This document shows positions 10,842-22,139 of a stretch of DNA of 64,000 nucleotides, one piece after another (positions within the stretch are counted from its first letter, which is position 1; the number at the start of each line of letters is the position of its first letter). Source of the DNA: Ilex aquifolium (lineage: Eukaryota > Streptophyta > Magnoliopsida > Aquifoliales > Aquifoliaceae); contig OX637391.1 in assembly GCA_951799425.1 (NCBI GenBank), positions 49,013,069 through 49,077,068 on the forward strand. Direction: 5' to 3'. A model generated the notes under the pieces. It saw nothing but the letters and a program-made list of their open reading frames with translations. It was not told the DNA's origin and searched no databases. The position numbers and the translations under genes are program-made.

Positions 10842-11515
10842 CTTGAGTATGGTTGAAGTCAACAACCTTGTTTGTAATAAAGAAAATTTTAAAAAAAACT
10901 CCACATGGTATATTGAATCTAATGTTGTCATCATCGAATCTTATCCTCAATCATGGAATAGTCTAACAATTCATCAAGTGGACTGGAAGATTTTTTTTTT
11001 GCCCTTTTTTCTCAAGGGGGAGTTGGGTAACAAATGAGAATAAAGATCGATGTGACATTAAAAAAAACTGCTAATTAAAGACTATAAATCTTATATATAG
11101 AAGGCTAAAATATTTTATGGACCAAATTGATAAAATTAATATATTGAGGATTAAATTGATAAAAAAAATACATATTTTAAAGATTAAAAAAACTATAAAC
11201 CTTATATATTGAAGGCTTTTCAAGCCTGAACTTGTTCATATGCCAAGTCAAAAAGAAATTAAAAGATTGAAAACAGACATTCTTGGCCTTGGAGCCTGGG
11301 ATCAGTTAGTTCAACACTTCACCTACCTTGCAAGAATGGTGAAACTGGTATTGGTGAACTAACAACTTCCACTGCTTACCCAATTAAACTAAACGTTGGG
11401 CATGCAGCTATGCTCTACAGATCTAAATTTTTTTCGATTGTTGCTTTGTTATTGAGAGAAATTGAGGACAAATGTACTATCGAAATTCTAATCCATGTTT
11501 TGGCTTCTTTTTTTT
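10842..11515. other. intergenic, no gene seen
   Basis: AT-rich sequence. Two short frames (up to 98 codons) overlapping the hAT-like end are chance frames. Confidence 0.45.
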
Positions 11516-12677
11516 GGGTTAATAGTATTTTTTGTCCTTAAAATATGTATTTTTTATCAGTTTAGTCATCAATGTATCAATTTGATCAATTTGGTCCGTA
11601 AAGTATTCAATTTGTGATATTTTGGTCTCCATATAGACGGATCATTAAGTTTTTGACAGAATGATCACGTGTTGGACACGTGATACTATTTTAAAAAATG
11701 ACACGTAACCACGCCCGTCAAAAAACTTAACGGTCCGTCAATGTGAGGATCAAAATGACATGAATTGAATACTTTAGGGACTAAATTGACAAAATTAATA
11801 CATTAAAGACTAAACTGACAAAAAATACATACTTTAAGGATCAAAAATACTATTAACCAATGTTATCAGAAATGGACCGGACATCAAACCGGCAGAGGGA
11901 CCAGGTCAATGGTTCACTGGTTCAACTACTGGGTCAACTGGTCGGACCTGTTTTATAATAAAAAAATAAAAATTTTACTAAAAAATTCATAATCACAATA
12001 AAAAAATAAATAGTGTAATTTGTGTGTTGTGTCCTAAAGTGTGTTGTGTGTGGTGTACTAAAATGTACAGGGTAATGAGTATTGTCTATAACTGTGTGTG
12101 TGTGTGCGTGTGCGTGTGCGTGTAGACAAAGAGAGAAAAAAAGACAATACCCATACCCAACATCTCTTACTCTTCCCATTTCTCTTATGAAGCAGCTCAA
12201 GCCAGCGAAGTAAAGATACTTCCTCCTCTTTCTCTTGGTGCAGCACGTTGTGTTCTTGTTGGGGATCCCCAGCAGCTTCCTGCAACAGTTATCAGCAAGG
12301 CAGCTGGAACCTTATTGTATAGTAGAAACCTGTTTGAGAGGTTCCAGGTGTTGAGATCGGATGGACCGGAGGCAGCGATCGAATGAATTGTAGAAAGAGA
12401 GGAAGAAATGGAGTGGAGAAGAGGAAGGGAACCGACTAGATTTAGGGCAAAATTAGGAATTTTGGGCATTTTATAGAAATGGCAGTAGAACCGGCCGGTT
12501 TGACAAAACCATCCGGTTCATGGTTTTTGTCAAAAACAGGCTGGTTTGACGGTTTTACTCCGGTTTAATTGCCTAGGAGGCCCAATTCAAGAATTGGACC
12601 GGCTGAAGTCCCGGTTCACAGTCTAACCGGTCGAACCGGCCGGTCCGATCCGGTTCTGATAACACTGCTATTAACCC
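11516..12677. mobile_element. foldback MITE interrupted by a second MITE
   Basis: The outer element starts GGGTTAATAGTATTTTTTG. Its inverted right end is GGGTTAATAGTATTTTTGATCC, and the two arms stay paired for more than 100 bases, so the element is nearly a perfect hairpin with a GGACCGTTA-containing loop region. It is flanked by T-runs of at least eight bases that may be its target duplication. Its right tip is displaced by the insertion at 11859-12667. Confidence 0.8.
11859..12667. mobile_element. Mutator-type MITE nested in the previous MITE
   Basis: The left end AATGTTATCAGAAATGGACCGG and the inverted right end CAGTGTTATCAGAACCGG pair. CTATTAACC is duplicated exactly at 11850-11858 and 12668-12676 (9 bp), as expected for Mutator-like insertion. 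GGTTCAACTGG/ACCGGTCGAACCGG motifs crowd both ends. The 9-bp duplication is itself part of the outer element's terminus, which fixes the order of the two insertions. The interior has a GT/GC microsatellite near 12095-12123. Confidence 0.85.
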
Positions 12678-12852
12678 TTTTTTTTTTAATAACTAATATC
12701 ACATTTTAATGTTAAAAGGACGACTGCTCAATGCGCTTTCTAATGGTAATTTATTTGGTTTTTTTTATATCCAATCATACTGAGAGCATACATCATTGTT
12801 TGAAATCCATTTTGATTTGAATATGATCAAATTTTATTCTTACAAACTAAAC

Positions 12853-13270
12853 TTTTTTTTTTTTTTTTTTAATATGAAACGACACAAACTATATTGAAAA
12901 TCACTAGACGGAAACATTATTTTGGAGAAGAGGGGCTAAGAAAGTATGGGCACCCCTCGCTCCAATAAATAGAATCATTATACTATGAAGCATAACGAGC
13001 TAAACTATTAGCTACGACGTTAGCAGAAAGTCTAATCCAAGAGGTAGAAAACTTAGTTAGGTTCTCAGCGGTTGAATTTGCTCAATGAAAATACCAGAAG
13101 CTGGTAAGTTCTGTTCCTTCCTCCTAATAACCTCCATGATAGACTTCATGTCGCCTTCTAAAATTAATCTTAACAACACCCATCGGAGGAGCAAACCAAC
13201 GAGAGGACATAGAAGAACAAGGGAGAATATCCCTATAAATCTATATTTATTTACCTCATATTTCACGTGA
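12853..13270 (-). mobile_element. L1-type LINE 3' end (RNase H region)
   Basis: On the - strand, residues such as LILEGDMKSIMEVIRRKEQN and, further on, an ANVVANSLARYAS-like stretch followed by a FLSPLLQNNV-like tail match the C-terminal RNase H region of plant L1 LINEs. It closes with a poly(A) tail (T-run 12853-12870). The copy is 5'-truncated and has frame breaks, so it is a dead fragment. Confidence 0.65.
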
Positions 13271-14420
13271 TAGGAATTGGATATATTCGGATTGTACTGG
13301 AATCACGTGAGAGTGTGTGCGTGTAAAATGAAAGATTATACGGTGAAATCGAGATGAATTTTAAATTATATTTGCTCATGTTCAACTCTAATTATTCAAT
13401 CTGAGGTACGGATCCGTTGGAGATACGGATCGGATTCAAAAACAAATTTCTAAATTGATTTCAGATTCGTGTTGAACGAAATATTGTTCAAATTGTTGGC
13501 ATAACAAATCATAGATTTAGTTCGATTAATGTCGACTAGTGCTAAAATATTTTGTTTTTCGAAAAGAATCTGTTTTGCAGTGGCTGAGTACTAGCAATAG
13601 CATTATAGGATATAAACTAATTCTTAAAATCCCATTAACAAATTTCCAGTTTTTTAGATGTATTCTTACCTCCAATTTCCAGTTTTTAAATAACTGGGCA
13701 AGCTTTAACAAAGCTTTCTTAAATTAGATTTGAATTGAGTCTAAAAAATGGACAAAACAACAAGAAAGAGAAAACAATATGCTTATTTCCAGCTAACTTT
13801 TCGTCAATTAAATTAAAAATTTATGTGGTATATAAGCTGAAAAAAATCCTCAAAATTTCCAAACACCATACTCAACATCATGGTACTACAACTGGCTTTC
13901 CATATGATTACTAGTTTGTTGTAATAAGCTTAAAACATTAACAGAGCCAAACTAAAAATCAAATGAGAAAAAATGATTCCAAACCCAAAAAGCAACGGAA
14001 CACAGATGCAATAATGTATTGTTCATCCGAAAAGTAAATCTGGATTAGGCTCAATAAAGATACTAGTCAGCACAATAGCAGCCATATCTTAGTGGGTTTA
14101 ACTTTTTTTTTTTTTTATTCAATTAATTATCTCTTCAATCCAGTTAAAGATAGATCATTCAAACTAGGACTAAAATTTAACTTTTCGTCTTCTCCTGCTT
14201 ATTAAAACTAGAAATAACCGTGATATTGAAATTGTTATTATTATCGATCATAATATTTCATAATCAATTACTCATGAATAACTTCAATTAAGTGCAACTA
14301 GACGTTTAAAATCTGTAACTTAACCTTTAACAGTTGTATTTTTTTTTTGTATAATTGATCATAATATTTTATTAGATTTTTTATGAACTATAACTTAAGA
14401 CCTTTTGAATTATATCCTAA
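13271..14420. other. intergenic, possible SINE fragment at 14105-14200
   Basis: Mostly AT-rich sequence with no gene. The stretch after the T-run at 14105-14117 (tcaatccagttaaagatagatcattcaa) resembles the internal part of the SINEs at 14421 and 32434 and may be a third, truncated copy. Confidence 0.35.
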
Positions 14421-14620
14421 ACTCTCTTTTCTTTTGTTTTTGTTTAGATGGTCAGGATGTCTGACCTTACTTACGCGCACCTCAACTAATTTTTTCTTTA
14501 ATCCGGTCAAATGCAGTCGGAACTAGGCTATTCATAAGTTCCTCGTGATCTGACCCTAAAAAATTACTAAAATTAGAACTTAAGATGTCTGAATGTATAA
14601 TTTATGTCTATTATTAGTTG
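14421..14620 (-). mobile_element. diverged SINE copy, same family as 32434-32655
   Basis: The segments ACGCGCACCTCAACTAATTTT and a following AATCCGGTCAAATGCAG-like stretch align with the copy at 32434-32655 in the same order and spacing. Orientation is - because the T-rich 3' tail is on the left. It is more decayed than the 32.4-kb copy. Confidence 0.5.
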
Positions 14621-14635
14621 AGTTACCCTCGATAA

Positions 14636-14760
14636 CTTAAGGCAATTCCCATGAAATATAGTCCGGGGTATAACGGTGAAAGTTGGATTAACAATTATTT
14701 TTTCTCCGTTTTCTGGATGAAAATTTCTGAAAACCCAACATTAATTGCTGCGCACTATAA
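14636..14760. repeat. dispersed repeat shared with 34773-34890
   Basis: About 120 bases, including CATTCCCATGAAATATAGT-like and TCTCCGTTTTCTGGATG-like blocks, recur in the same orientation at 34773-34890 at roughly 80 percent similarity by eye. The family is unknown. This copy lies about 360 bases upstream of the RING-gene TATA box. Confidence 0.6.
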
Positions 14761-15042
14761 AATTTATGATAGAGTAATTAACATCGACTTTCTGATCCAA
14801 AAAAGGAACATCAAGGAAAAGTTAAGATAAATTATGGTAAAATTCCTCTGCTCTGCACATTTGGTTCTGATTTGGTCTGGTCAAGTCCATGGTCCACCTT
14901 CTTATTCCAGTAACAACAACAATACCAATGGATTCGGATCTCAAATGACTCTCTCTCTCTCTGCCATTTTTCATTTGTTAATCACTCACTGATCACACTC
15001 TCTCTCTAAGACCCAACGCTCTTTTTTACCTCCTCCTCCCCT

Positions 15043-15069
15043 CCCCCCCCCCCCCCCCCCCCCCCCCCC
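15043..15069 (+). repeat. 27-base poly(C) run in the RING-gene promoter
   Basis: Twenty-seven consecutive C residues follow CT-rich sequence. They end about 54 bases before the TATA box. The G-strand could form a quadruplex. The exact length is prone to sequencing error. Confidence 0.85.
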
Positions 15070-15122
15070 ACACCCAAAAGATGAGTGTCTGCTTCAGCCC
15101 CTTCCCACCGGCCACCATGGCT

Positions 15123-15129
15123 TATATAA
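15123..15129 (+). promoter_or_regulatory. TATA box of the RING-H2 gene
   Basis: TATATAA lies about 415 bases before the start codon, between CT-rich sequence upstream and an untranslated leader with (GT)n and (GA)n tracts (15266-15308). Position and context fit a plant core promoter with a transcription start near 15155. The leader might contain an unrecognised intron. Confidence 0.55.
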
Positions 15130-15263
15130 CTGAACCTCAAAAGCAGTGACATAATTTACCTTTAACCTTATCTTCCGAAAATACAAAGCCTGATTTAGAG
15201 AGAGAGAGGGCTTCTTGCTTGGCAAAATAAAGCTGATTTGAAGACAAGGTTTTTACAGAGAAA

Positions 15264-15310
<47 letters not shown>

Positions 15311-15320
15311 TGCTGTGATA

Positions 15321-15427
15321 ATGGGTGGCTATGAATTGAAGTTTGCGATTGAGGCGTGCTGTTCTTGATTGACTGATCATGTGAGATGGGGACACTTTTG
15401 AGATGGGCTGTTAGTACTTGTGAGTAG
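15321..15427 (+). promoter_or_regulatory. upstream ORFs in the RING-gene leader
   Basis: Two short frames start in the leader: 15321-15368 (15 residues, MGGYELKFAIEACCS) and 15386-15427 (13 residues, MGTLLRWAVSTCE). A third tiny one begins at 15446. All end before the main start at 15539. Such frames usually lower translation of the main frame. Whether these do depends on the true transcription start. Confidence 0.45.
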
Positions 15428-15538
15428 ACCCAAAATTGGGACTTGATGGGAATTCAAGTATAGGGATCTGTAGTAGACACTGAAGAGGACAATACTTGAA
15501 AGTGAATTGGGTTTTGTGGGGGAGAAACAGAGAAATAA

Positions 15539-18500
15539 ATGATGTCTTCAGGGATAAATTTAGTGATGACAGTGATAGGTTTTGCAGTGAGTACCATGTT
15601 CATTGTATTTGTTTGCACAAGGCTCATTTGTGCCCGAATTCAATTGACTGCTTCAAGGGGGGCCTTCCCTATAGCTTCTAGATCTGATCTTAGCATAGTA
15701 AGCATTCCTTCATTTTCTATTCAGTGGGACATGCTCATATTTCTTAGTTACTTTACTGCCCATTTGATCTGGATTTCTATGTGATATGCCTTCTACATTG
15801 TCACTCGGGTCTTGGCTTATCTCCCCCACCCCCACCCCCCCTCTTTTTCTGTTATAAAGTTTAATCATCCCTCTGTATTTGTGTTTGAAGATATATTTGT
15901 TGGTGTACTCCTACAGCTTTCTTTTCTCTTTTTGTTTGTTTGTTTTCTTCTTTAAAGTGGGCTGTTTTTATTTGTACTTCTTGTTCTTTTTAAGAACTAA
16001 CTCCAGTCTTTTGCTCTTTTCATATCTTTCATACCATTGGATACTTTTAAATTTTTTGGAATCTCTTTTTGCTATCATTGACTAATAATGCAGTTAATGC
16101 TCTGAGCTATGGACCCATAGAATTTTGGATCATTTCTTGATTTGTGCGTGGGCTATGTTAATTTTCTGTATCACTCCAATTTTATAGAATACTTATTGAA
16201 AAAAAAAAATCATGACCTAACAATGTATTGTTCCCTCATCCTGTGGTGCAGCTGGAACGGGGTTTACATGGACTTGATCCGCTTGTTGTAGCCAATTTTC
16301 CGACAAAGAAGTACAGCGATCCGCTTTTTTCCTCTGCAAAAGATGCTCAGTAAGTGATATTATTTGCTTGAGTCTTGCGATACCGACTCTGGCTATATTC
16401 AGTGGATGATGTTTTGATAATTTATTGCTTAATTTTTTTTTTTTTGGGATAGTTATGGAAATCAGATGAGTCTTGGGGGAGAGACTAATAGGAACATAAT
16501 AAACATGCATAAGGTCGTGACTCTAATAATTTGATCAGCCTTTATTCTGGGAAAGGGTTGTTTGACAACAGAAGTGATGCCACTGTGCTTGTCCTGATAT
16601 GGAATACCGAGTGTCCATGAGAAATTTTGTGTGCTGTACATGATAATAGCAAGCAATAGCCGACATATTCTAAAGTTTGTGGGTGATTGACGTCACAGAT
16701 AAAGAGAATGGAATAATTTATTAGCAATCCTCTAAATCCTTGTGGTGTGAGAGAAAAAGAAACAAAAGAATTAATAATTTATTCAATTTTTTTGAAAAAT
16801 ATCTGTTAAAGCTCTGCTGTTCAAGTAGGAAGAAGCTCTTAGTTGAAACTTATCACTGCTGTCTGAAGAATATGAATAATTCAACTGCTGCTGGATTTAC
16901 TTTTGGTGATTGGACTAAAATTGGATGGTGAACCCAATGCTAGTTTATTTACTTTGACTTCACTAAAAGGCTTTTCCTTCTATGAAGACTATGACTATCT
17001 GAAGCAGGTTAGTTGTAATAGCATTTGACACAGATATCTGTAAAGCTTCGTATTGGTACTCTAATTGTTGCATCAAGTTTGAAAGCTTAGATCAGAAACT
17101 ATAAAAATAGGATCACTTGAAATAATGTGCAGGGTAGTCCATCATACTCTTACCATTGGGAATCAAGCACCAATATTCTAGCGATCATGGGCATCATTAT
17201 TAATTGCTAGGCAGTTCTCATTCCCATGACATGTAGAAATTTTGTAATAGTTGATACTATTGGGTTTTCTTCACCAAGGCTGACCTTAAGGTTATTATAG
17301 TTCTGGTTGTCTATGGTTAGAGGATGATATTGGGATGATTATTGGTTTGATGATGTTCCTTCCAGTTGTCAATCCCTCAACTATAAGATTAATATGGACA
17401 GATGTCTCAGTGACCAGTACATGTCTCACTTTGTTCACTAAAACACCGGAGTTGTTGTGTTTGATTTGTGATGGGTTGAGTTTTGGATGGTTTGAAGGAC
17501 AACACAGGGAGCGGTTGGTATGTTTGAGTTGTCCTGGCACTTGAACCACAAATCTCGCTCACTCATGGACCCAATTAATTTAAAATTATTTCGTATGCAT
17601 TAGAAACTGCTACTGAAAAGTGAAATGATGTTTTTGAGAAGGAATTGTATGTTAGTATACAACTTACACTATGCTTTGTTGAGATAGAAAAGAAGAGAAA
17701 GGAAGGATATGTTTTATTTTCTTTCCCTTCTTTATTTTCTCTCTATTCTATATTTATTTTCTCTCTATTCTATATCTTCTTTGCTTTCCTCTTTTTATGT
17801 TCCCTTCCCTATACTTATGTTTCCTCCAAACCAAATATGCTCTAAACATTGCTGGTTTAGGTTGGATTTGGCAGATGTCGTGTTTTGCATATTCCTTTTG
17901 CATGCATTCATCTTTGAGAGTACTTTTTTCAATATGCAAGTTTACTTCAACAATGATTGAAGTGATTGGATTCAGATAGAACCTGAACTGTGGGCGATTG
18001 TATTCTTTTCTCATTATGTGTAGTTCTTTCATTTCGGGAACCAATATCTGTGGCTGCTTTGTGTACGACTCCATGAAATCCTAGTTAGGGTATTATTCTG
18101 GGTCTGAATATCAACAAATGCTTATGCTGCACTGCTAGTATGATTATTCAACTTGCAAGGAGTGACATGCTGTTGTATGTCTAGTTTTTGTGTATTCTTT
18201 TCTTCGAGGCTGTGTGTCAGGTTCAGAATGTTGCAACCGCCTTTGTGACCTCACTAGCCATTTTTGTGCTGCTTAGAACATGTCGCATTCACCCCTAGTT
18301 TTATCCTTTTCTCCTAATTCCTTCTGGTCCGCAGTCTTTTTTCCCAAATCTTTGTGCAATACCAAATAATTCCTTTATATCATCTTGTTCCACTCTCACC
18401 TTGCAAGATGTACAATATAATTAAGCAAACAACCCCACCTCCCTCCTCATCCATTATTGCAAAAACTTGTCCGAATAATGGGGCGAGTCACATCTTGTGT

Positions 18501-19543
18501 TCACTTTCCTGCATTTTGAATGGTTGAATATGATCAAGCAACAACATGAAACTAGGCTTAATGCAGTCCTTACTTATTGGTACCAAAATTTAGGAAAGTC
18601 CGAGTTGGTAAGTCAATGCAGTTTTAACACAAAACACAAGAAAGCTTAGTCATCTGCATGCCCAACTATATCTTTGACATAGATGATAGTTAACTTGATA
18701 GATTTGTACAGTTTGCTTGGAGGTCAATATCTTCTGCAAATAATTTTTCCAAAACTGAAACACTATGCAGAAAAGAATTCAAGACATCTCCCTTAATTAC
18801 CCAATTTGCACTCAATTGGCCAAGGACTTCAAACGAAGCAAAAGCATGAGCTACTATCACATTCACAAAAACCCGCGAAGTGTCATATTACTTTCCAAAG
18901 CTTACTTTATACAAAGGGACATACTACATTCCACTGTAGAATGAACCGTCACACCTTGGCATCATTGCTAGTGCATTCTTGCTTTTGTGGGAGCTTGCCT
19001 ACTCGTGTGCATTTAATTGTGGGATGTAGTTTCCTTGTCCAAAGGATATCTATACTTATTATATTTCTGTAGTCACCTTTTATAATACATCTGGAAAAAT
19101 TTCGCTGTCCTAGGTGCACGGTTTGCCTTGTGGAATATTATAAAGAAGATACATTGCGCATCCTACCTTTCTGTGGACACTCCTATCATGCAACCTGTAT
19201 TGACATATGGCTGCAGCAGCATTCCACGTGTCCTATTTGCCGTATTTCATTGCGTGATCATCCCGAGAAAAAGCGCTTGATGCGACCCATGTTTAGTTCA
19301 GCTGTCCGATATCAATATGACTTGGAGTCCCTTGACACAAATCCGTATTGCTTTTTATCACCTGGCCATGGGCTCTCTTCGAGACTGCATGAGAACTGTC
19401 GGATGGAACCTTTACAGGAGGATCAGTTTCGATCTGAGGGTAATGGACCAGTGGCGGGTGAAAACAACTCCATCTTGATTGAGGATGATCAGATCATAAA
19501 AGGCACAGGAAACAAGCATGTGGAGAGCCCATCGAATTCTTAA
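15539..19543 (+). CDS. ATL-family RING-H2 finger E3 ubiquitin ligase
   Basis: Membrane-anchored E3 ligase that should pass ubiquitin from an E2 enzyme to target proteins. I see three exons: 15539-15697, 16252-16349 and 19114-19543, all with GT-AG borders and matching phases, giving 228 residues. Residues 1-35 include one hydrophobic membrane segment (INLVMTVIGFAVSTMFIVFV). Next come a basic stretch, the family GLD motif (LERGLHGLDPLVV, about 54-66) and the RING-H2 domain (about 86-127). This has the canonical spacing C-x2-C-x15-C-x1-H-x2-H-x2-C-x10-C-x2-C with the ligand pattern CTVC, CGHSYHATC, CPIC. The C-terminal 100 residues are polar and likely disordered. The first of two adjacent ATG codons is used as start, and either is possible. 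Intron 2 is 2764 bp and has no obvious element. The gene looks intact. I cannot assign an Arabidopsis ATL number. Confidence 0.9.
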
Positions 19544-19724
19544 ATCAAAGTGTTTGAATGCCAGAGAAGTTGGGATTGACATTCAATTAGATTATGTCCG
19601 AGGAAGTTGATTGTTTTCCCCGTCTAACTCTCAGTAGATGTAGCTAAGTAATTCTGTTCTTTCATTTTGATTTCTCCTCTTCTTGTTCTTTTAACTGTAG
19701 CTGGTTTGTGAGCAGTTTTGCTAG

Positions 19725-19910
19725 TTCAGATGTAAAAACAAGAATTGCAGTTTCCTAATTTTTGCTCTAGGGGTCGTAGAGCTCTATCTCTCTCTCCCCC
19801 GCGCGCGAGCACACACAGACACTTAGTTCAGTTGTAAAAACAGGAATTATATAGTTTCCTAAAGTTTGCTGGAGGGGTGGTAGAGCTCTCTCTCTCTCTC
19901 TCACACACAC
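19725..19910 (+). repeat. tandem duplication with CT tract in the RING-gene 3' region
   Basis: Two units of about 100 bp share TAGTTCAG.TGTAAAAACA.GAATT, GTTTCCTAA and GGTAGAGCTCT followed by (CT)n and (CA)n. They lie 180-370 bases after the stop codon and may be inside or just past the 3' untranslated region. I see no canonical AATAAA signal. Confidence 0.7.
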
Positions 19911-20923
19911 ACCCCGATGTCACATACATATCTGTGGCAAAGTTGGACCAAATTTCATGACACAGTTTATGAAATTTGGGAATTGTTTGTATTAGAGTTA
20001 GCATAAGAGATGGATGGGGTAAAATCTAGACTGCATGATTCTCGCCGTATCATATTATCGCCGTATCATATGATTCTCGATGTTTATTACAATCATTCTA
20101 ACAACATTCATCTTGGAATAACAAAGCCAAAATGAAATTAGTGTTGAAATTTCCTAGCTGCTTTTATAGCAAGATCCGATTTTGGGGGTTGGGGTAAGAT
20201 CACGGCCAGCTCAACCACTAGGCTGCTAAAGTCTCGGGTTTAGACCCCACCCAAATAAAAAGCTTCTATGTCAAAATTTTACATTCATAACCTAAGTAGA
20301 AAATTTTAAGCCCAATTAATAAGACCCACAATTAGATATTTATAAATGACTTCGCTGCATTATTTATTGAGAATGATATATGACAAAAAATTAAAATGCC
20401 TCAACTTAATAGAGTTTCTCTCCTAGCTGCTACTGCTGACTCTTCTTTCCTTGTAATTCGATTCTTAAGTAGCTTCCTATCATATTAGCTATTAGTTCTT
20501 ATATAGCTCTCTTCTCTGGTTGCGTGTTCAACAATTATAACCTTAAAACTGTGCTTCGAGGCCACTTTTGATGTTGACACTGCTCCGGACAAATCTCGCT
20601 GATATGTATTTTCTCATCAATCGAAAAGAAAAAATATATATTTTGAATGCATGCAATTTAATGTTTATTATTATTTTATTAAATACTAAAATGACCTTAT
20701 TTATAAATTTCGCTTTAAGGCCCCAATTTCATTGGCCCGCCGCCCTGGATAAGATTTTGCACCTCTCTTTTTCTTTTTTTTCTAAATGTTCCCTAAATTT
20801 TGGATTTGTTGAGGGACATGATTATGGAACAACTTCAACACAATTCTTGCTACAAGTGCAGCTAAAAGCATGTTTCTTTTTCTATTTCTTCTTATCCATG
20901 CATGTGAGTCAGTTTTTGAAATT
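19911..20923. other. intergenic, no gene seen
   Basis: A 157-codon frame (20568-21041) has no domain and runs through T-rich low-complexity sequence. At about 20195-20260 a CTCGGGTTTAGACCCC motif resembles a pol III B box and may mark an old tRNA-related repeat. Confidence 0.4.
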
Positions 20924-21790
20924 CTTTTTTTTTTTTTTTTTGATATGGAACAATATAATTTCTATGAATCAGGAATTTGAAATGTCAGATTGGAGAGAAG
21001 AAAGCAGAAAATCCGGTGGTCTTTCTCTCCATACAAGGTAATCCAGGCAAATAAAAGCATACTTAGCTAGAGAAAAGATATATGATCTGCATATGCAGTC
21101 CACAAAATGACCAATATCCCAGAGGCACCTCTGATTCGCAACAATAGAGTCGATAATCACCTTTAGCATCCGCTTCTCACTTAATATTGCTCCATCAAAG
21201 TTGATTTTGAACACCCATGCATGTTTCTGGAGCATACCATTTATCATGGCTTCTTCCATTGATCTGATTTATCCCCATGGTCCTTACATCCTGTGTAGCT
21301 TGAAACTGGTTCAAATAGGACACAAGAGAGTTCCACTAGTTGTTTTGGATAGTAAACCTCCAGCTGCACTCTTGCCCTATTTCTGTTAAACCAAATATAC
21401 CAAGCAATCACTACCAACAAATTTGATTGATCCGCCAGTAGAGTGATCGAAACAGAGCATAACCATTCATGGACCCTACTTAATGGTCCATATGTCATAC
21501 TAATTCCAGAATTCCACCAGACCTGTTTGGCAAAAGAGCAGTGTAGAAGAAGGTGCTCAATGGGTTCAAGTAGAGAAAAGCACAAGAAGCATGCATTATC
21601 TCACTGTACCTTCCTCTGTATGAGATTTTGCTGTTTTGGGAAGGTATCAGAATAAGATCTCAAGGCAAAAATTTTAATTTCCCCAGGTAATCTGAGGTTC
21701 CAAATGAATTTTCCTTGTGATTCACTATTAGGAAAGTGTATATTCCATTGATATAGCTTATTAGGAAGGTATATATTCCATTGATTTAGC
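20924..21790 (-). mobile_element. L1-type LINE fragment (RVT zinc-binding and RNase H regions)
   Basis: On the - strand, an IEHLLLHCSFAKQVWW block is the zinc-binding region downstream of plant LINE reverse transcriptases. Further on, a KINFDGAI block marks the start of RNase H, and RPPDFLLSSLQSD is the typical end. A poly(A) tail (T-run 20924-20941) follows directly. The fragment is 5'-truncated and split over several frames. A short direct duplication (tatattccattgat) near 21735-21785 lies at its 5' edge. Confidence 0.75.
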
Positions 21791-21799
21791 CAACGTGAT

Positions 21800-22075
21800 G
21801 TCTATGAGAATAACATAGACTTTGATAGTATCCTCAGCAAATAGCGTTATTTATGCTGAAAGTGCATATGAGATTTGGACCGATCTTCAAGAGCGTTTCT
21901 CTCAACTTAATGCCCATCGCCTTTTTCAAATGGAGAGAGACATCATTTCTTTAACTCAAGATCAATTACCTGTTGCTGGCTATTATACTCGACTTAAGGT
22001 ATTATGAATGAACTTGCAAATCTGCAGATTTTTCCTACTTGTACATTTACTTCTGTCTAAGTGGTAAGTGGGTCT
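21800..22075 (+). mobile_element. Ty1/copia gag fragment, fossil
   Basis: The encoded stretch contains AYEIWTDLQERFSQLNAHR and a QLPVAGYYTRLK-like block, matching the UBN2-type gag of plant copia elements. Only this small part is present, without LTRs or pol, so it is an old broken remnant lying between the LINE and the glycosyltransferase. Confidence 0.7.
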
Positions 22076-22139
22076 AAACCTCAATCTTTGTTCTTTTATT
22101 GAACCAACATGTGCGGGTTTGACGACGTAATATTAGGCA

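Noticed and set aside
20568-21041. 157-codon frame on the + strand
   Set aside because: T-rich hydrophobic translation without homology features, overlapping a LINE on the other strand.
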